Shown: positions 54,760 to 64,000, numbered from the stretch's first letter. The stretch is 64,000 nucleotides of DNA from an uncultured Tateyamaria sp. (GCF_947503045.1 NZ_CANNCF010000003.1:124001-188000), one strand, 5' to 3'. A program made the numbers and translations. The notes: a model not told the origin generated them from the letters alone.

Positions 54760-54782
54760 GGCGGGGTGAAACCCCGCCCTAC
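54760..54782 (-). repeat. GTAG palindrome 3, supplying the glmM stop
   Basis: On the minus strand GTAG is followed by stem GGCGGGG, loop TTTCA and stem CCCCGCC. The TAG is the glmM stop codon (54779-54781). It lies in the 45-base gap between convergent EamA and glmM and could act on both transcripts. Confidence 0.8.
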
Positions 54783-56131
54783 GGCGTTGTCCCGACCGCG
54801 TCTTGAACGGCGGCGACCACCTGATCGACGCTTTGGTTCAGGATGCCTTCGTCTTCGCTTTCCGCCATCACGCGGATCAGCGGCTCGGTCCCAGACTTGC
54901 GGATCAGCAACCGCCCGTTGCCGTCAAGGCGCGCTTCGGCCTCGGCAATTGCGGCCTGAACCGAAGGAATGTCGAGCGGCGTCTGCCCGGATGCATAGCG
55001 GACGTTCTTGAGCAGTTGCGGCACCGGGTCGAACACATGCATGACCTCGCTTGCGGGGTTGCCCGTCTCGATCATTGCCGCGAGAAACTGCAGCGCAGCC
55101 ATCAGCCCGTCGCCCGTGGTGGCGTAATCCGTCATCACGATATGGCCCGACTGCTCTCCGCCCAGGTTGAACCCGCCTGAGCGCATGCGTTCAACCACAT
55201 AGCGGTCCCCAACGGCGGTGCGTTCAAGGCCCACACCCTTGCCTTGCAAAAACCGTTCGAGCCCGAGATTGGACATGACAGTGGCGACCAGCGCGCCGCC
55301 CTTCAGGCGACCTTCGGCGGCCCAGCGTGCGGCCATCAGCCCCATGAACTGATCCCCGTCGCCCACGCGCCCCTCTTCGTCCAGCAAGATCACGCGGTCC
55401 GCGTCGCCATCGAGGCAAATGCCCACATCCGCACCGTGCGCCACCACGGCCTCGGCCGCGGTCTGCGGGTGCATCGACCCACATCCGTCATTGATATTGT
55501 ACCCGTTTGGCGCGGTGCCCACGGGGATCACGGTCGCCCCCAATTCCCACAGGGCCTCGGGCGCGACGCGGTAGGCGGCCCCATTGGCGCAGTCCACCAC
55601 CACCTTGAGCCCGTCCAGCCGCATCTGGCGCGGGAAGGAAGATTTCACCCGCTCGACATAGCGGAACCGGCCATCATCGATCCGCTTGGCCCGTCCGATA
55701 TCGGTGGCAGCGACCGGCTCAACCCCCGAGGCGACGAGCGCCTCGATCTCGGCCTCGGCGGCGTCCGACAATTTATAGCCATCGGGGCCGAAGAACTTGA
55801 TCCCGTTGTCCGCAGCCGGGTTGTGACTGGCCGAGATCATCACGCCAAGGTCCGCCCGCATCGAGCGTGTGAGCAGCCCCACAGCCGGTGTCGGCACAGG
55901 CCCCAACAGCAGCACGTTCATGCCTGTACTGGTCAGCCCCGCGGTCAGTGCGTTTTCAAACATATAGCCCGACAGGCGCGTGTCCTTGCCGATGACGACG
56001 CGGTGAACGGAATCCCCATCGCGGCGGAAATACCGCCCAACGGCGGCCCCGATGCGCAGTGCCATTTCCGCAGTCATGGGGGATGTATTGGCGGTGCCGC
56101 GCACGCCGTCTGTACCGAAAAGTTTGCTCAT
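54779..56131 (-). CDS. glmM: Phosphoglucosamine mutase GlmM
   Basis: Converts glucosamine 6-phosphate to glucosamine 1-phosphate for peptidoglycan and lipopolysaccharide precursors. 450 residues. [20 protein letters not shown] at the start, the phosphoserine loop [18 protein letters not shown] (about 96-113), Mg-binding [13 protein letters not shown] (about 240) and the C-terminal phosphate site [14 protein letters not shown]. The frame is open upstream into folP, but ATG 56131 opens the family sequence. One base separates it from the folP stop. Confidence 0.97.
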   Translation of the reverse strand: MSKLFGTDGVRGTANTSPMTAEMALRIGAAVGRYFRRDGDSVHRVVIGKDTRLSGYMFENALTAGLTSTGMNVLLLGPVPTPAVGLLTRSMRADLGVMISASHNPAADNGIKFFGPDGYKLSDAAEAEIEALVASGVEPVAATDIGRAKRIDDGRFRYVERVKSSFPRQMRLDGLKVVVDCANGAAYRVAPEALWELGATVIPVGTAPNGYNINDGCGSMHPQTAAEAVVAHGADVGICLDGDADRVILLDEEGRVGDGDQFMGLMAARWAAEGRLKGGALVATVMSNLGLERFLQGKGVGLERTAVGDRYVVERMRSGGFNLGGEQSGHIVMTDYATTGDGLMAALQFLAAMIETGNPASEVMHVFDPVPQLLKNVRYASGQTPLDIPSVQAAIAEAEARLDGNGRLLIRKSGTEPLIRVMAESEDEGILNQSVDQVVAAVQDAVGTTP

Positions 56132-56132
56132 G

Positions 56133-57110
56133 TCAGGGATGTGCCACAGCAGCGCGCCACAGCGCAATGGCCTGCGCGTGTTCGGCGACGTCATGAGCCC
56201 GGATGATCTGCACGCCCTGGGCGATGGCGGCCAGCGCCACGGCGATGGAGCCGGGCGCGCGGTCGCGGGCCTCCGGTGCGTTGCCGATCGTGCCGATAAA
56301 CCGTTTGCGCGATGCCCCCAGCAGGATCGGCACGCCCAGCCCATGAAACAGGCTGATCCGGTTGAGGATGGCGAGGTTATGGTCAAGCGTTTTGCCAAAG
56401 CCGATGCCCGGATCGGCGGTGATCTCGCTACGTGGGATGCCGGTGGCCACAAGACCTTCGATCCGCGCGGCCAGCGCGTCATAGACGTCCAGCAGCACGT
56501 CGTCATAAGTGGGATTGGCCTGCATGGTCTGCGGCTCACCTTGCGCATGCATCACGCAGACCGGTACGCCGCGCGCGGCACAGAGGGGTGCGAGGTCCGC
56601 ATCAAAGGTAAATCCCGAGACGTCGTTGACGATGCTGGCCCCTGCATCGAGCGCTGCAACGGCGACGTCAGTCTTGCGCGTGTCAATCGAGATTGGTGTG
56701 TTTATCCCGGCGGCGCGCAGGCCTGCGATCACCGGTGCTGTGCGCGCAATTTCAGTCTCGGCAGGCACAAGTTCAGCGCCGGGGCGCGTGGATTCGCCCC
56801 CGATATCAAGGATATCCGCCCCTGCCGCGACCAGCGTCTGGCCATGGGCGATCCCCGCCTCCAGCGTGTCAAAGGCGCCCCCATCGGAAAAACTGTCCGG
56901 CGTGGTGTTGAGGATACCCATGAGGTGCGGGGCATCGCCGTGGCTGACAAAGCGGGCCCGTTCGCCGTCGCTTAATTCACTGGCCGGGATTACCTGCGGG
57001 GCATCCTGGCGGGACAGCACCTCGACATGGGTGAACCAGCACCAGCCCACGCGCACGGCCTCCGGCGGCATCATTGGGCCCACCTGCATAAGCGGTCTGA
57101 GGTAACGCAT
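56133..57110 (-). CDS. folP: Dihydropteroate synthase FolP
   Basis: Joins p-aminobenzoate with dihydropterin pyrophosphate in folate synthesis; the sulphonamide target. 325 residues with an N-terminal extension of about 60 before the core. Signatures are [20 protein letters not shown] (about 63-82) and [13 protein letters not shown] (about 99-111), then [34 protein letters not shown] and [11 protein letters not shown]. It sits between folB and glmM with gaps of three and one bases, clearly one operon. Confidence 0.97.
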   Translation of the reverse strand: MRYLRPLMQVGPMMPPEAVRVGWCWFTHVEVLSRQDAPQVIPASELSDGERARFVSHGDAPHLMGILNTTPDSFSDGGAFDTLEAGIAHGQTLVAAGADILDIGGESTRPGAELVPAETEIARTAPVIAGLRAAGINTPISIDTRKTDVAVAALDAGASIVNDVSGFTFDADLAPLCAARGVPVCVMHAQGEPQTMQANPTYDDVLLDVYDALAARIEGLVATGIPRSEITADPGIGFGKTLDHNLAILNRISLFHGLGVPILLGASRKRFIGTIGNAPEARDRAPGSIAVALAAIAQGVQIIRAHDVAEHAQAIALWRAAVAHP

Positions 57111-57113
57111 CGC

Positions 57114-58040
57114 TTAGATTGCGGCCTGGGTGGCGGCGATCACGCGCAAAGCGACGGACGTATCTGCGGGCGCATCATCCCCGATCACCAGCATCTCGCG
57201 CGCCTCAAACGTGGCAGCAAACCAAGAGGCGAGCGCCACCGCATCCGCACCCTTGGCAGAGGGGCCATCGACCGCATCCAGCACGATCTTGGAGGGTGCC
57301 CAGACGCAGATCTGGCCGTTGCGCATGGCCCAATCAAGCTCGGTGCGGGTCTCGACCACCTTGCAGCGGGCATCGCGGGCGGCCAGCACCCATGCGTTCT
57401 GCTCAATCGCGAGCAGGTCGATGCGGCGTTGCGCCAATGGGTGGCTCGCGGCGGGTGCGGCGTTATCCGAGGGGCCGACGCAAAAGATCAGCGGGCGGCC
57501 CATGGCCTCAAGCTGGTCGATCCATGCGCCAAGATGCGGTGCCGCAATGGCTGCGTTGGACAGGTACACCAGTTCGGGGTGCAGCACGTCGCCATCTGTC
57601 TGCGCCGTGACCGGGTGCACCGTGCCGCGACTGCGCACAATCTCGACCCCCAGCGCGCCAGGGCCGCGATCCAGCTTTTCGATGCGGACAAAGACACGCA
57701 TCGCCTGGGGTTCCAGCAGAATACGGTCGGCCACCCGTTCGGCGAGGGTTTCAAGCAGGTTCAGACGTTCGTCCGACAACTCATAGGCAATCGCCTCAGT
57801 CACCTTGTCATAGCTGAGGATGCGGTCGACATCATCGTCGATGGGCCCGGTCAGCGGGCGGACTTCGACCACCACATTGCAGCAAATGCGCTGCGTGACG
57901 CCGCGTTCAGCCTGAAAGGCGCCGATTTCAACATCCACGATGTGATCGCGCACCGAAATGCGATCCAGCGGTGCACCGGTGGCCGTGGCCTCGGACCGTT
58001 CAGACGGATGAGAGAAGGCGAGGCGGATTTCAGAGGCCAT
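57114..58040 (-). CDS. folB: Dihydroneopterin aldolase FolB with C-terminal kinase-like domain
   Basis: 308 residues, more than twice the usual 120. Residues about 25-140 are FolB-like: RISVRDHIVDVEIGAFQAER, ILSYDKVTEAIAYELSDERL, LLETLAERVADRIL and RVFVRIEKLD. FolB cleaves dihydroneopterin to hydroxymethyl-dihydropterin. Residues about 145-308 form a second domain; QICVWAPSKIVLD and GADAVALASWFAATFEAREM resemble the substrate segment of amino-acid-kinase-fold proteins such as MfnE. That similarity is from memory and needs testing. The gene precedes folP by three bases. Confidence 0.85.
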   Translation of the reverse strand: MASEIRLAFSHPSERSEATATGAPLDRISVRDHIVDVEIGAFQAERGVTQRICCNVVVEVRPLTGPIDDDVDRILSYDKVTEAIAYELSDERLNLLETLAERVADRILLEPQAMRVFVRIEKLDRGPGALGVEIVRSRGTVHPVTAQTDGDVLHPELVYLSNAAIAAPHLGAWIDQLEAMGRPLIFCVGPSDNAAPAASHPLAQRRIDLLAIEQNAWVLAARDARCKVVETRTELDWAMRNGQICVWAPSKIVLDAVDGPSAKGADAVALASWFAATFEAREMLVIGDDAPADTSVALRVIAATQAAI

Positions 58041-58147
58041 GTAAGGCGCCTTTGCAAAAGGATCAGCGTGGCCGTTCTAGCGCCCGCCTTATGGCATGGA
58101 CAGGGGCAAACGCGCCGCCCCCGCACCTGAAAGCGTCACACGGGAGC

Positions 58148-58789
58148 CTAGTTCGTGGCCGTCCGGTATGTGTGGCGGTAAAAGACGTGCACACCGATGG
58201 CAGCCGTCTTGCTGTACACACGCGACCATTTGGGGCGCACAGCGGTGGTGTGATAGTGCGTGGCACCACTTGTCAGCGCGGGCGCGCGGCCATCCATCAC
58301 GGCGCGGGCCACTTTGCCAACATTGCGATAGGCGCCCTTTTCGCGGATCGTGTCGGGGTTGCCATCGCAGGTATAGGTGAACTGGCACTGGTATTTGCGC
58401 CCGGTGCCCTGATTGATCACGGCACAGATATTGTCGGGAAAGCGCGAGCTTTTGACCCGGTTCATGATCACCTCGGCCACGGCAAACTGACCCTTCAGGG
58501 TCTCGCCGCGGGCCTCGAAGTACAGGGCCTCTGTCAGGCAGGCCCAATTGGCATTGCCGCTCGGGGTCGGCTGCGTGTCCAGCCAGCTGCGCGAGAACGA
58601 CACTTCGGTGACGCCTTCGGGCGCGGTCAGCAGACCGGTAAAGCGCGACGTTGGCACAGTGCTGAGCCCGCGGGCTTCGGCCTTGCGCACGGCGCTGCTT
58701 GCATCATGGCTTGGTGCTTCGGCAGACAGGCTTGTCGCCAAAGCAAAAATTGCCGCCAGCGTGGCGGCGGGCTTGAATGTAAAACGCAT
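58148..58789 (-). CDS. Cell-wall hydrolase, SleB family
   Basis: 213 residues. Signal peptide about 1-23 (FALATSLSAEA). The catalytic domain (about 80-213) shows WACLTEALYFEARGETLKGQ with the conserved Glu, AVAEVIMNRVKSSRFPDNIC, CQFTYTCDGNPD and ATHYHT. These are marks of the SleB/CwlJ lytic transglycosylase-like fold used by many alphaproteobacteria for cell-wall turnover. Periplasmic. Stands alone between folB and ppdK. Confidence 0.92.
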   Translation of the reverse strand: MRFTFKPAATLAAIFALATSLSAEAPSHDASSAVRKAEARGLSTVPTSRFTGLLTAPEGVTEVSFSRSWLDTQPTPSGNANWACLTEALYFEARGETLKGQFAVAEVIMNRVKSSRFPDNICAVINQGTGRKYQCQFTYTCDGNPDTIREKGAYRNVGKVARAVMDGRAPALTSGATHYHTTAVRPKWSRVYSKTAAIGVHVFYRHTYRTATN

Positions 58790-58940
58790 GTAATGACCCC
58801 CAGGATCTTTAGATCAAAGCGCCGTCTAGACAAAAAAAACGCGTACGTCCAGTTTTCTGCACTGCAGCAAGCGGGATGGTGCCTTGCACTCAGGCGCGCA
58901 TTGGGCGTCTCAGACGAACCAGCGGGCGGTTAACCAATTG

Positions 58941-61484
58941 TTAAGACTTGGTTATCTGACTGGAGATGGCCAATTGTGCCGCGGCAAGGCGGGCCACGGG
59001 CACGCGGAAGGACGAACAGGACACATAGTCAAAACCCGCCGCACGACAGAATGCAATTGATTCGGGGTTGCCGCCATGCTCGCCGCAGATCGAAAGGGTG
59101 ATGTCGGGGCGTGCCGCCCGCCCCCGTTCTGACCCGAGTTTGAGCAATTCGCCCACGCCATCAATGTCGAGCGTATGGAACGGATCTTCGACAAAGACCT
59201 CCTGACGCACGTAGTCGGACATGAACCGGCCTGCATCATCACGGCTGAGCCCATAGGTCATTTGCGTCAGGTCATTGGTCCCAAAGCTGAGAAAGCTGCA
59301 ATGCTGGGCGATGTCTCCGGCGCGCAAGGCGGCGCGGGGCGTTTCGACCATCACACCAAGGCGGTAGGTGAACTCGGCCCCTTTTTCGGTCGCCACGGCT
59401 GCCGCGATCCCGTCGACATTGGTTTTCACCAGTTCGACTTCACGCTTGGCGCTGACCAGCGGGATCATGATCTCGGGCACAACCGGGTCGCCGTCGCGGC
59501 TGGCCTCAATCGTGGCCTCGAAAATGGCGCGGGCCTGCATTTCGTAGATTTCAGGCATCGTCACCCCAAGGCGCACGCCACGCAGACCCAGCATGGGATT
59601 GTATTCCATCATCGCCTCGATCCGTCGGGTCACCACGGACAGAGGCAGATCAAGCGCCTCGGCCAGTTCGCGCTGGCCGTTGCGGTCGGTGGGCAGGAAT
59701 TCGTGCAAGGGCGGGTCAAACAGGCGGATGCAGACCGGCTGGCCCTGCATGATGTTGAACAGCTGAATGAAATCCGCGCGCTGCATCGGCAAGAGCCGTT
59801 CGAGCACGGCGCGGCGGTCATCGCTGGTCTCGGCAAAAATCATCTCGCGCATGACGGTGAGGCGGCCGGGATCGAAAAACATGTGCTCGGTCCGGCACAG
59901 ACCGATGCCCTGGGCGGCAAAGTTGCGCGCGGTCTGGGCGTCAGCAGGGGTGTCGGCATTGGCGCGGATGTCGATGTCGCGCATCTCGTCGGCCCAGTCC
60001 ATCAGGTCCTGAAAGGCGTCATCGAGAGACGCCTCCTGCATGGCCGGGGCGCCCAGCAGAATGGTGCCGTTGGTGCCGTCCACGGTGACGACCTCTCCCG
60101 CAGGGATCACGCGCCCGTCCTTGGTGAGCAGTTGTCCCTTTTGGGTCTGAAAGCGGATGTCGCAGACCCCCACGACGCATGGCAGACCGATGCCGCGCCC
60201 GATCACCGCGGCGTGGCTGGTGATGCCGCCGCGTTCGGTGATGACGGCCTTGGCCGCGTGCATGCCACGGATGTCCTCGGGCGAGGTTTCGCGGCGCACA
60301 AGGATGCAATCCTCGTCCCGCGCGGCACTGGCCTGCGCTTCGGCGGCGGAAAAGACCAGCTTGCCGGTGGCCGCGCCGGGGCTGGCGGCAATGCCGCTGC
60401 CCAGCAGGTCCCGCTTGGCATGGCGGTCGATCTGGCGGTGTAGCAATTCATTGAGCGCATTGGGCTCGATCCGCATCAGCGCCTCCTGGCGCGGGATGAT
60501 GCCGTCGCGGGCCAGTTGTACGGCGATGCGCACCGTCGCGCGGGACGATCGGGCCACTCGCACCCCGTCCAGAATGCGCAATTGTCCGTTTTCCACAGCG
60601 AATTCCAGCTGCATTTCCTCGCGCAGCTTGGCGCGCATCAGCTTGGCGTGATCAACGAGCTGGGCAAAGCAGTCTGGCACGGTATCTTCCAGCGAGGGGC
60701 CGCGCGGGTCGCGGCAGATGTAAAGACTGTCGGCATCCTGTGCCAGCGCGTCGCGCCCCTGCGACTGGCGCAGATAACGCCCGGTGATCTGCGGCATGCC
60801 GGTCTTGGACGAGACCAGTTGCAGCACGCCCGACCCGCTTTCGCCCTGCCCCACGCCAAAGGCCATCTGCTGGATGACAAGGCCGAGCCCTGCATCGAGC
60901 GGCGCGCCCTTGGCCTGTCGCAGCAGGCGGGCTGACGTGCCCTCCCACGCGCGGGCCATGGATTTGAGCACCCCGGCCAGTTGTTCGGCCCGGGTGGCGG
61001 GAAAGGGCATTTCGGTCTCGCCCTCATAGGCGCTGAGGACTTCGGCAAGCGCGGCAGGTCCCTCGCCCGTGATCTCGTCGAACATGTCCGGGTCCAGCCG
61101 GTCGACATGGATCGCATAGCTTTGCACAAAGCGGGTGAAGATGGCCGCCGCCGCATCCGGTCCCAGCGTGCCACAGAGCACCTCGTAGCGCGCATCGTTG
61201 GTGCCGATATTCAGAATGGCGGAAGGGCCGCCCCAGTCGGGGTCTTCGGACGAGGGCCGCACGCAGAGCAGCGCGTCTTGCGGGAACTGGCGCAGGATGG
61301 CGTCGATATCGGGCAGATGGCCGCTCGCAATCCGGTGCACCGCGTCAAAGGACAGCGCCACCGTGGTCGGAACCGGCAGCTCCAGCCGCGCCAGTCTTTG
61401 CAGGCATTTCGCCCGTCCCCCATGGGTTTCGGTGGCGATGGGCGCGTCGGGTGTGACGAGGGTTGTGTTCGGGTTATTCTGCAC
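58941..61484 (-). CDS. ppdK: Pyruvate phosphate dikinase-like enzyme (PEP-utilising)
   Basis: About 847 residues. N-terminal ATP-grasp-like part (THGGRAKCLQRLARLELPVP, LLCVRPSSEDPDWGG). The swivelling phosphohistidine domain has VITERGGITSHAAVIGRGIG (about 420), with the catalytic His. The PEP/pyruvate barrel has GIGLCRTEHMFFD, MLGLRGVRLG, MIPLVSAKREVEL and SFGTNDLTQMTYG. It interconverts pyruvate and phosphoenolpyruvate. I favour the GTG at 61484 (AGAGGA upstream) over ATG 61511, which has no ribosome site. The G-S-A-I-L-N ATP-site loop is normal. Confidence 0.93.
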   Translation of the reverse strand: MQNNPNTTLVTPDAPIATETHGGRAKCLQRLARLELPVPTTVALSFDAVHRIASGHLPDIDAILRQFPQDALLCVRPSSEDPDWGGPSAILNIGTNDARYEVLCGTLGPDAAAAIFTRFVQSYAIHVDRLDPDMFDEITGEGPAALAEVLSAYEGETEMPFPATRAEQLAGVLKSMARAWEGTSARLLRQAKGAPLDAGLGLVIQQMAFGVGQGESGSGVLQLVSSKTGMPQITGRYLRQSQGRDALAQDADSLYICRDPRGPSLEDTVPDCFAQLVDHAKLMRAKLREEMQLEFAVENGQLRILDGVRVARSSRATVRIAVQLARDGIIPRQEALMRIEPNALNELLHRQIDRHAKRDLLGSGIAASPGAATGKLVFSAAEAQASAARDEDCILVRRETSPEDIRGMHAAKAVITERGGITSHAAVIGRGIGLPCVVGVCDIRFQTQKGQLLTKDGRVIPAGEVVTVDGTNGTILLGAPAMQEASLDDAFQDLMDWADEMRDIDIRANADTPADAQTARNFAAQGIGLCRTEHMFFDPGRLTVMREMIFAETSDDRRAVLERLLPMQRADFIQLFNIMQGQPVCIRLFDPPLHEFLPTDRNGQRELAEALDLPLSVVTRRIEAMMEYNPMLGLRGVRLGVTMPEIYEMQARAIFEATIEASRDGDPVVPEIMIPLVSAKREVELVKTNVDGIAAAVATEKGAEFTYRLGVMVETPRAALRAGDIAQHCSFLSFGTNDLTQMTYGLSRDDAGRFMSDYVRQEVFVEDPFHTLDIDGVGELLKLGSERGRAARPDITLSICGEHGGNPESIAFCRAAGFDYVSCSSFRVPVARLAAAQLAISSQITKS

Positions 61485-61569
61485 TGCGGCGTTCCTCTTC
61501 GCGCGCAGCATAGAGTTTAACGCTTATGTGACAAGAGGGCTGATGTGCATGCGCCTGCGGCGGGCCGGA

Positions 61570-61626
61570 TGGGGGCTCTGCCCCCCGGCGCTATGCGCCT
61601 CCCCCCGTGGTATTTTTGGTCAGAAG
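61570..61626. repeat. Double-hairpin palindromic element between glyS and ppdK
   Basis: Two adjacent hairpins, GGGGG-CTCTG-CCCCC (61571-61585) and GGCGC-TAT-GCGCC (61587-61599), then a C run and GTGGTATTTTTGGTCAGAAGAAG. It lies just beyond the glyS stop at 61632 on the minus strand. I recall very similar elements throughout Rhodobacteraceae intergenic DNA. It may serve as the glyS 3' end. Confidence 0.65.
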
Positions 61627-61631
61627 AAGCC

Positions 61632-63860
61632 TTAGCCTTCGATTTTGGTGAGGTCCGCGACCGACAGGCACAGGGTGCGTATACGGCTGAGCAGGTTCAG
61701 CCGGTTGCGTCGGACGGTCTGGTTGTCGGTGTTGATTTGCGTGGCTTCAAAGAACGCATCAATGGGTGCGCGCAAGGTCGCCATGGCGGACATGGCGGGG
61801 GTGAAGTCCTGCGCGGCCATGGCCGGGGTGATTTGCGCCTCGGCGGCGTCGAGGGCGGTGAACAGCGCGCGTTCCTCATCGGTTTCGGCGAATTTGGGGT
61901 CCGCACCATAGGAGTATTCGACGCCGTCCGCCTCTTCGGCCTGGGTGAGGATGTTGTTGGCGCGTTTGAAGCCCTGGATGAGGTTTTGGCCATCGTCCGT
62001 TGCGAGGGTTTCGGAGAGGGCTTTGGCGCGTTTGACCAGAAGTGTGAGGTCGTCGTTGCCCTCCATCGCGATGCAGGCGTCGATGATGTCGTGGCGGATG
62101 CCTTGGTCCTTGAGGTACACTTTCAGGCGGTCGTGGAAAAAGGACAGCAGGTTGTTTGCGGCATGTGGAGCCGCAGCGATCGCTTCTTCTTGAATATCTT
62201 GGTCCATATCTGGAGCTACTTCCAGGAAGGCCTTCCAGAAATCATCGGCAACGAAGTCCAAGCCGGCATCGTCAGCTTGGCGAATGTACTTCATGTATGC
62301 TTCACGAGTTACTTCGACTTGGCTGTTGCCAAGCATCAAAGCCAGTTGTGTGACTAATACAGAGTTCAAACGTAAATTTGTGCCACTCTCCAACACCAAC
62401 CGAATAACCCCCAACGCCGCTCGACGTAGCGCAAAAGGGTCCTTACTCCCCGTGGGTTTCTCATTTATCGCCCAGAAGCCTGTCAGCGTGTCGAGTTTGT
62501 CCGCGAGCGCGACGGCCACGGAAACAGGCGCTGTGGGCACATCGTCGGACGGACCCAATGGCGAGTAATGTTCCTGCGCGGCGGCGGCGACGGCTGCATT
62601 GCGACCGGCAGATTCGATGTAATACCGCCCCATAAGCCCTTGAAGTTCCGGGAATTCATAGACCATTTCGCTGCTGAGATCGGCCTTGGCCAGACGCGCG
62701 GCCTCTTCGGCCATGTCAGGGTCTGCGCCGACGACGGGCGCGAGTTCGCGGGCCAGGGCAGCGATGCGGTTGATGCGGTCGGCCTGTGATCCAAGTTCGT
62801 TGTGGAACGTCACGTTTTCAAGCGCTTGCGTCCACACACTCATGTCGGATTTGGCGACGCGCAGGTCATTCTCCCAAAAGAATTTTGCATCCGACAGGCG
62901 TGCGCTCAGCACCTTTTCGTTGCCGGCGAGGATCGTAGCCCCATTGTCCGCGGTTTCGCGGTTGGCGACGGTGATGAAGCGTTCGATTCGACCCGTCTTC
63001 GGATTGCGGACCGAGAAGAACTTTTGGTGCTCTTTCATGGAGGTCTGCAGCACTTCGGGCGGCAGGTCGAGGAAGTCGTCCCCGATCCGGCCCATCAGCA
63101 CCACAGGCCATTCGACCAGGCCCGCGACCTCGGCCAACAGGCCCGCATCCTCGACCACCTCAAGCCCGCTTGCAAAGGCCGTGTTGGTCGCTGCATGCCA
63201 GATCGCGTCAGCCCGTTCGGCGGCATCCAGCACCACATTGGCGCGCTTGAGCTTTGCACTGTAATCCTCAAAGGACGTTACAGAAATCTGTGCAGGTGCC
63301 ATGAAGCGGTGGCCTTGGGTTGTCGCCCCGGAGGTGATCCCGTCCACATCCAGCGGCACCACGTCGCAGCCTGCCTCATCCGTGAGGATGCACAGGATCG
63401 AATGCAGCGGGCGCACCCATTTCAGCGCACCACTGCCCCAGCGCATCGACTTGGGCCAAGGGAAATTCCGGATGGTGCTTTCCAACACTTCGGCAATGAT
63501 CTCTGCCGCCGGGCAACCCGGTTTCTCGATCACGGCAAACAGCACGGCACCTTTGGGCGTCTCGCGCGTTTCGATCTGATCGCGGGAGAGGCCCGCGCCA
63601 CGCAGGAACCCCTCGATCGCCTTTTCCGGGGCGTCGGCCTTGGGGCCTTTGCGCTCTTCGCGGGTGGTGGGCGAGCTGGCAAGCAACCCCTCGACTGTCA
63701 GGGTGAGGCGGCGCGGTGTGGAAAAGGCCGCCGCCGAGGCATAGGTCAGCCCCGCCTCGACCAGCCCATTGGTCACCAGCTTTTGCAGATCCTGCGCAGC
63801 ACGGCTTTGCATGCGCGCGGGGATTTCCTCGGAAAAGAGTTCGATCAGAAGATCAGGCAT
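61632..63860 (-). CDS. glyS: Glycine-tRNA ligase beta subunit
   Basis: 742 residues. The beta chain of the bacterial alpha2beta2 glycyl-tRNA synthetase, which binds tRNA and supports charging. Clear features are PDLLIELFSEEIPARMQSRA at the start, FSTPRRLTLTVEGL, RFMAPAQI, FVTVANRETADNGATILAGN-like FITVANRETADNG, and LKVYLKDQGIRHDIIDA near 600 in the anticodon-binding tail. The ATG overlaps the stop of the upstream gene by one base (TAATG). The alpha subunit gene should lie beyond the right edge. Confidence 0.97.
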   Translation of the reverse strand: MPDLLIELFSEEIPARMQSRAAQDLQKLVTNGLVEAGLTYASAAAFSTPRRLTLTVEGLLASSPTTREERKGPKADAPEKAIEGFLRGAGLSRDQIETRETPKGAVLFAVIEKPGCPAAEIIAEVLESTIRNFPWPKSMRWGSGALKWVRPLHSILCILTDEAGCDVVPLDVDGITSGATTQGHRFMAPAQISVTSFEDYSAKLKRANVVLDAAERADAIWHAATNTAFASGLEVVEDAGLLAEVAGLVEWPVVLMGRIGDDFLDLPPEVLQTSMKEHQKFFSVRNPKTGRIERFITVANRETADNGATILAGNEKVLSARLSDAKFFWENDLRVAKSDMSVWTQALENVTFHNELGSQADRINRIAALARELAPVVGADPDMAEEAARLAKADLSSEMVYEFPELQGLMGRYYIESAGRNAAVAAAAQEHYSPLGPSDDVPTAPVSVAVALADKLDTLTGFWAINEKPTGSKDPFALRRAALGVIRLVLESGTNLRLNSVLVTQLALMLGNSQVEVTREAYMKYIRQADDAGLDFVADDFWKAFLEVAPDMDQDIQEEAIAAAPHAANNLLSFFHDRLKVYLKDQGIRHDIIDACIAMEGNDDLTLLVKRAKALSETLATDDGQNLIQGFKRANNILTQAEEADGVEYSYGADPKFAETDEERALFTALDAAEAQITPAMAAQDFTPAMSAMATLRAPIDAFFEATQINTDNQTVRRNRLNLLSRIRTLCLSVADLTKIEG

Positions 63861-64000
63861 TATTCACTGTCCCGTTTTGGGCATTCTTCGCCCACGATGG
63901 TCCCGTCATAGGCTTTTTCGCCACAATCATTGAGTTCGTGCCAGACATAGCCCCGCCCGTCCTCGGTGATGGCGACAATCCGGTCGACGCCGAATTCCAC
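63860..64000 (-). CDS. C-terminal fragment of a DUF6446-type protein (partial)
   Basis: The last 46 residues of a gene that enters from the right edge: AITEDGRGYVWHELNDCGEK and AYDGTIVGEECPKRDSE, then a stop sharing one base with the glyS ATG. In Rhodobacteraceae I recall a DUF6446 gene between glyQ and glyS with this kind of ending. Function unknown; assignment from position and a short match. Confidence 0.65.
   Translation of the reverse strand: MEFGVDRIVAITEDGRGYVWHELNDCGEKAYDGTIVGEECPKRDSE

Noticed and set aside
59175..60443. A 422-codon plus-strand frame inside ppdK
   Set aside because: Antisense to the catalytic domains of the dikinase; the protein sequence is compositionally odd and matches nothing.

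Overview
The window looks like a chromosomal segment of an alphaproteobacterium of the Rhodobacteraceae (marine Roseobacter type). The reasons are high GC with strong third-position G/C, a TRAP transporter, alphaproteobacterial CtaD and CarA, a long two-part FolB, a Hint-domain secreted protein, and short intergenic palindromes of a style I associate with this family. Genus and species cannot be read from the sequence alone.

Layout. 1-2235: the left-edge part of a TRAP importer (dctP-dctQ-dctM, minus strand). 2894-9575: acetyl-CoA synthetase, a secreted tail-collar-like protein with a small membrane partner, and an AraC regulator facing an alpha-methylacyl-CoA racemase plus FAD monooxygenase operon. 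9821-11584: a YcjM-type GH13_18 glucosylglycerate phosphorylase. 12412-15831: rimO and an AsmA-like gene. 15832-29118: an accessory stretch with non-coding repeats, a low-GC methyltransferase, a methyltransferase/DUF2306/DUF6326/DUF3995 operon facing a frameshifted LysR gene, and a TetR/HxlR-flanked cluster. That cluster holds a glutathione transferase, a glyoxalase-like protein, a tautomerase, a nitronate monooxygenase, a dehalogenase-type hydrolase, a GFA protein, two YdhR domains and NIPSNAP. 29119-31494: glucosyl-3-phosphoglycerate synthase and its phosphatase, then tRNA-Leu(GAG).

31615-51179 is mostly core: two peptidoglycan-binding paralogues, a DsbA-like protein, lipB, a lamin-tail/Hint protein, ctaD, small membrane proteins, a GatB/YqeY protein, carA, a large membrane glycosyltransferase, GntR and HAD genes, a UbiH-type hydroxylase, a class V aminotransferase, a diguanylate cyclase, two Lrp regulators and ilvC. 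51588-54733 is a small accessory block (NTF2-like, ArsR, NIPSNAP, ABM monooxygenase, EamA transporter). 54779-64000 is core again on the minus strand: glmM-folP-folB, a cell-wall hydrolase, ppdK and glyS, plus the end of the gene upstream of glyS.

Points of interest. (1) The two halves of a glucosylglycerate (compatible solute) cycle lie 17.5 kb apart, and each half abuts a copy of the same dispersed, hairpin-bearing non-coding repeat. (2) The 21.5-28.5 kb cluster reads as a glutathione-linked detoxification or degradation module; its glyoxalase-like member has lost a metal-binding His. (3) Three GTAG-hairpin palindromes within 2.6 kb sit exactly on gene stop codons. (4) A small membrane protein next to ctaD repeats part of CtaD's haem-binding helix sequence. 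(5) FolB carries a C-terminal kinase-like domain. No rRNA, CRISPR array, intact insertion sequence or prophage was seen.
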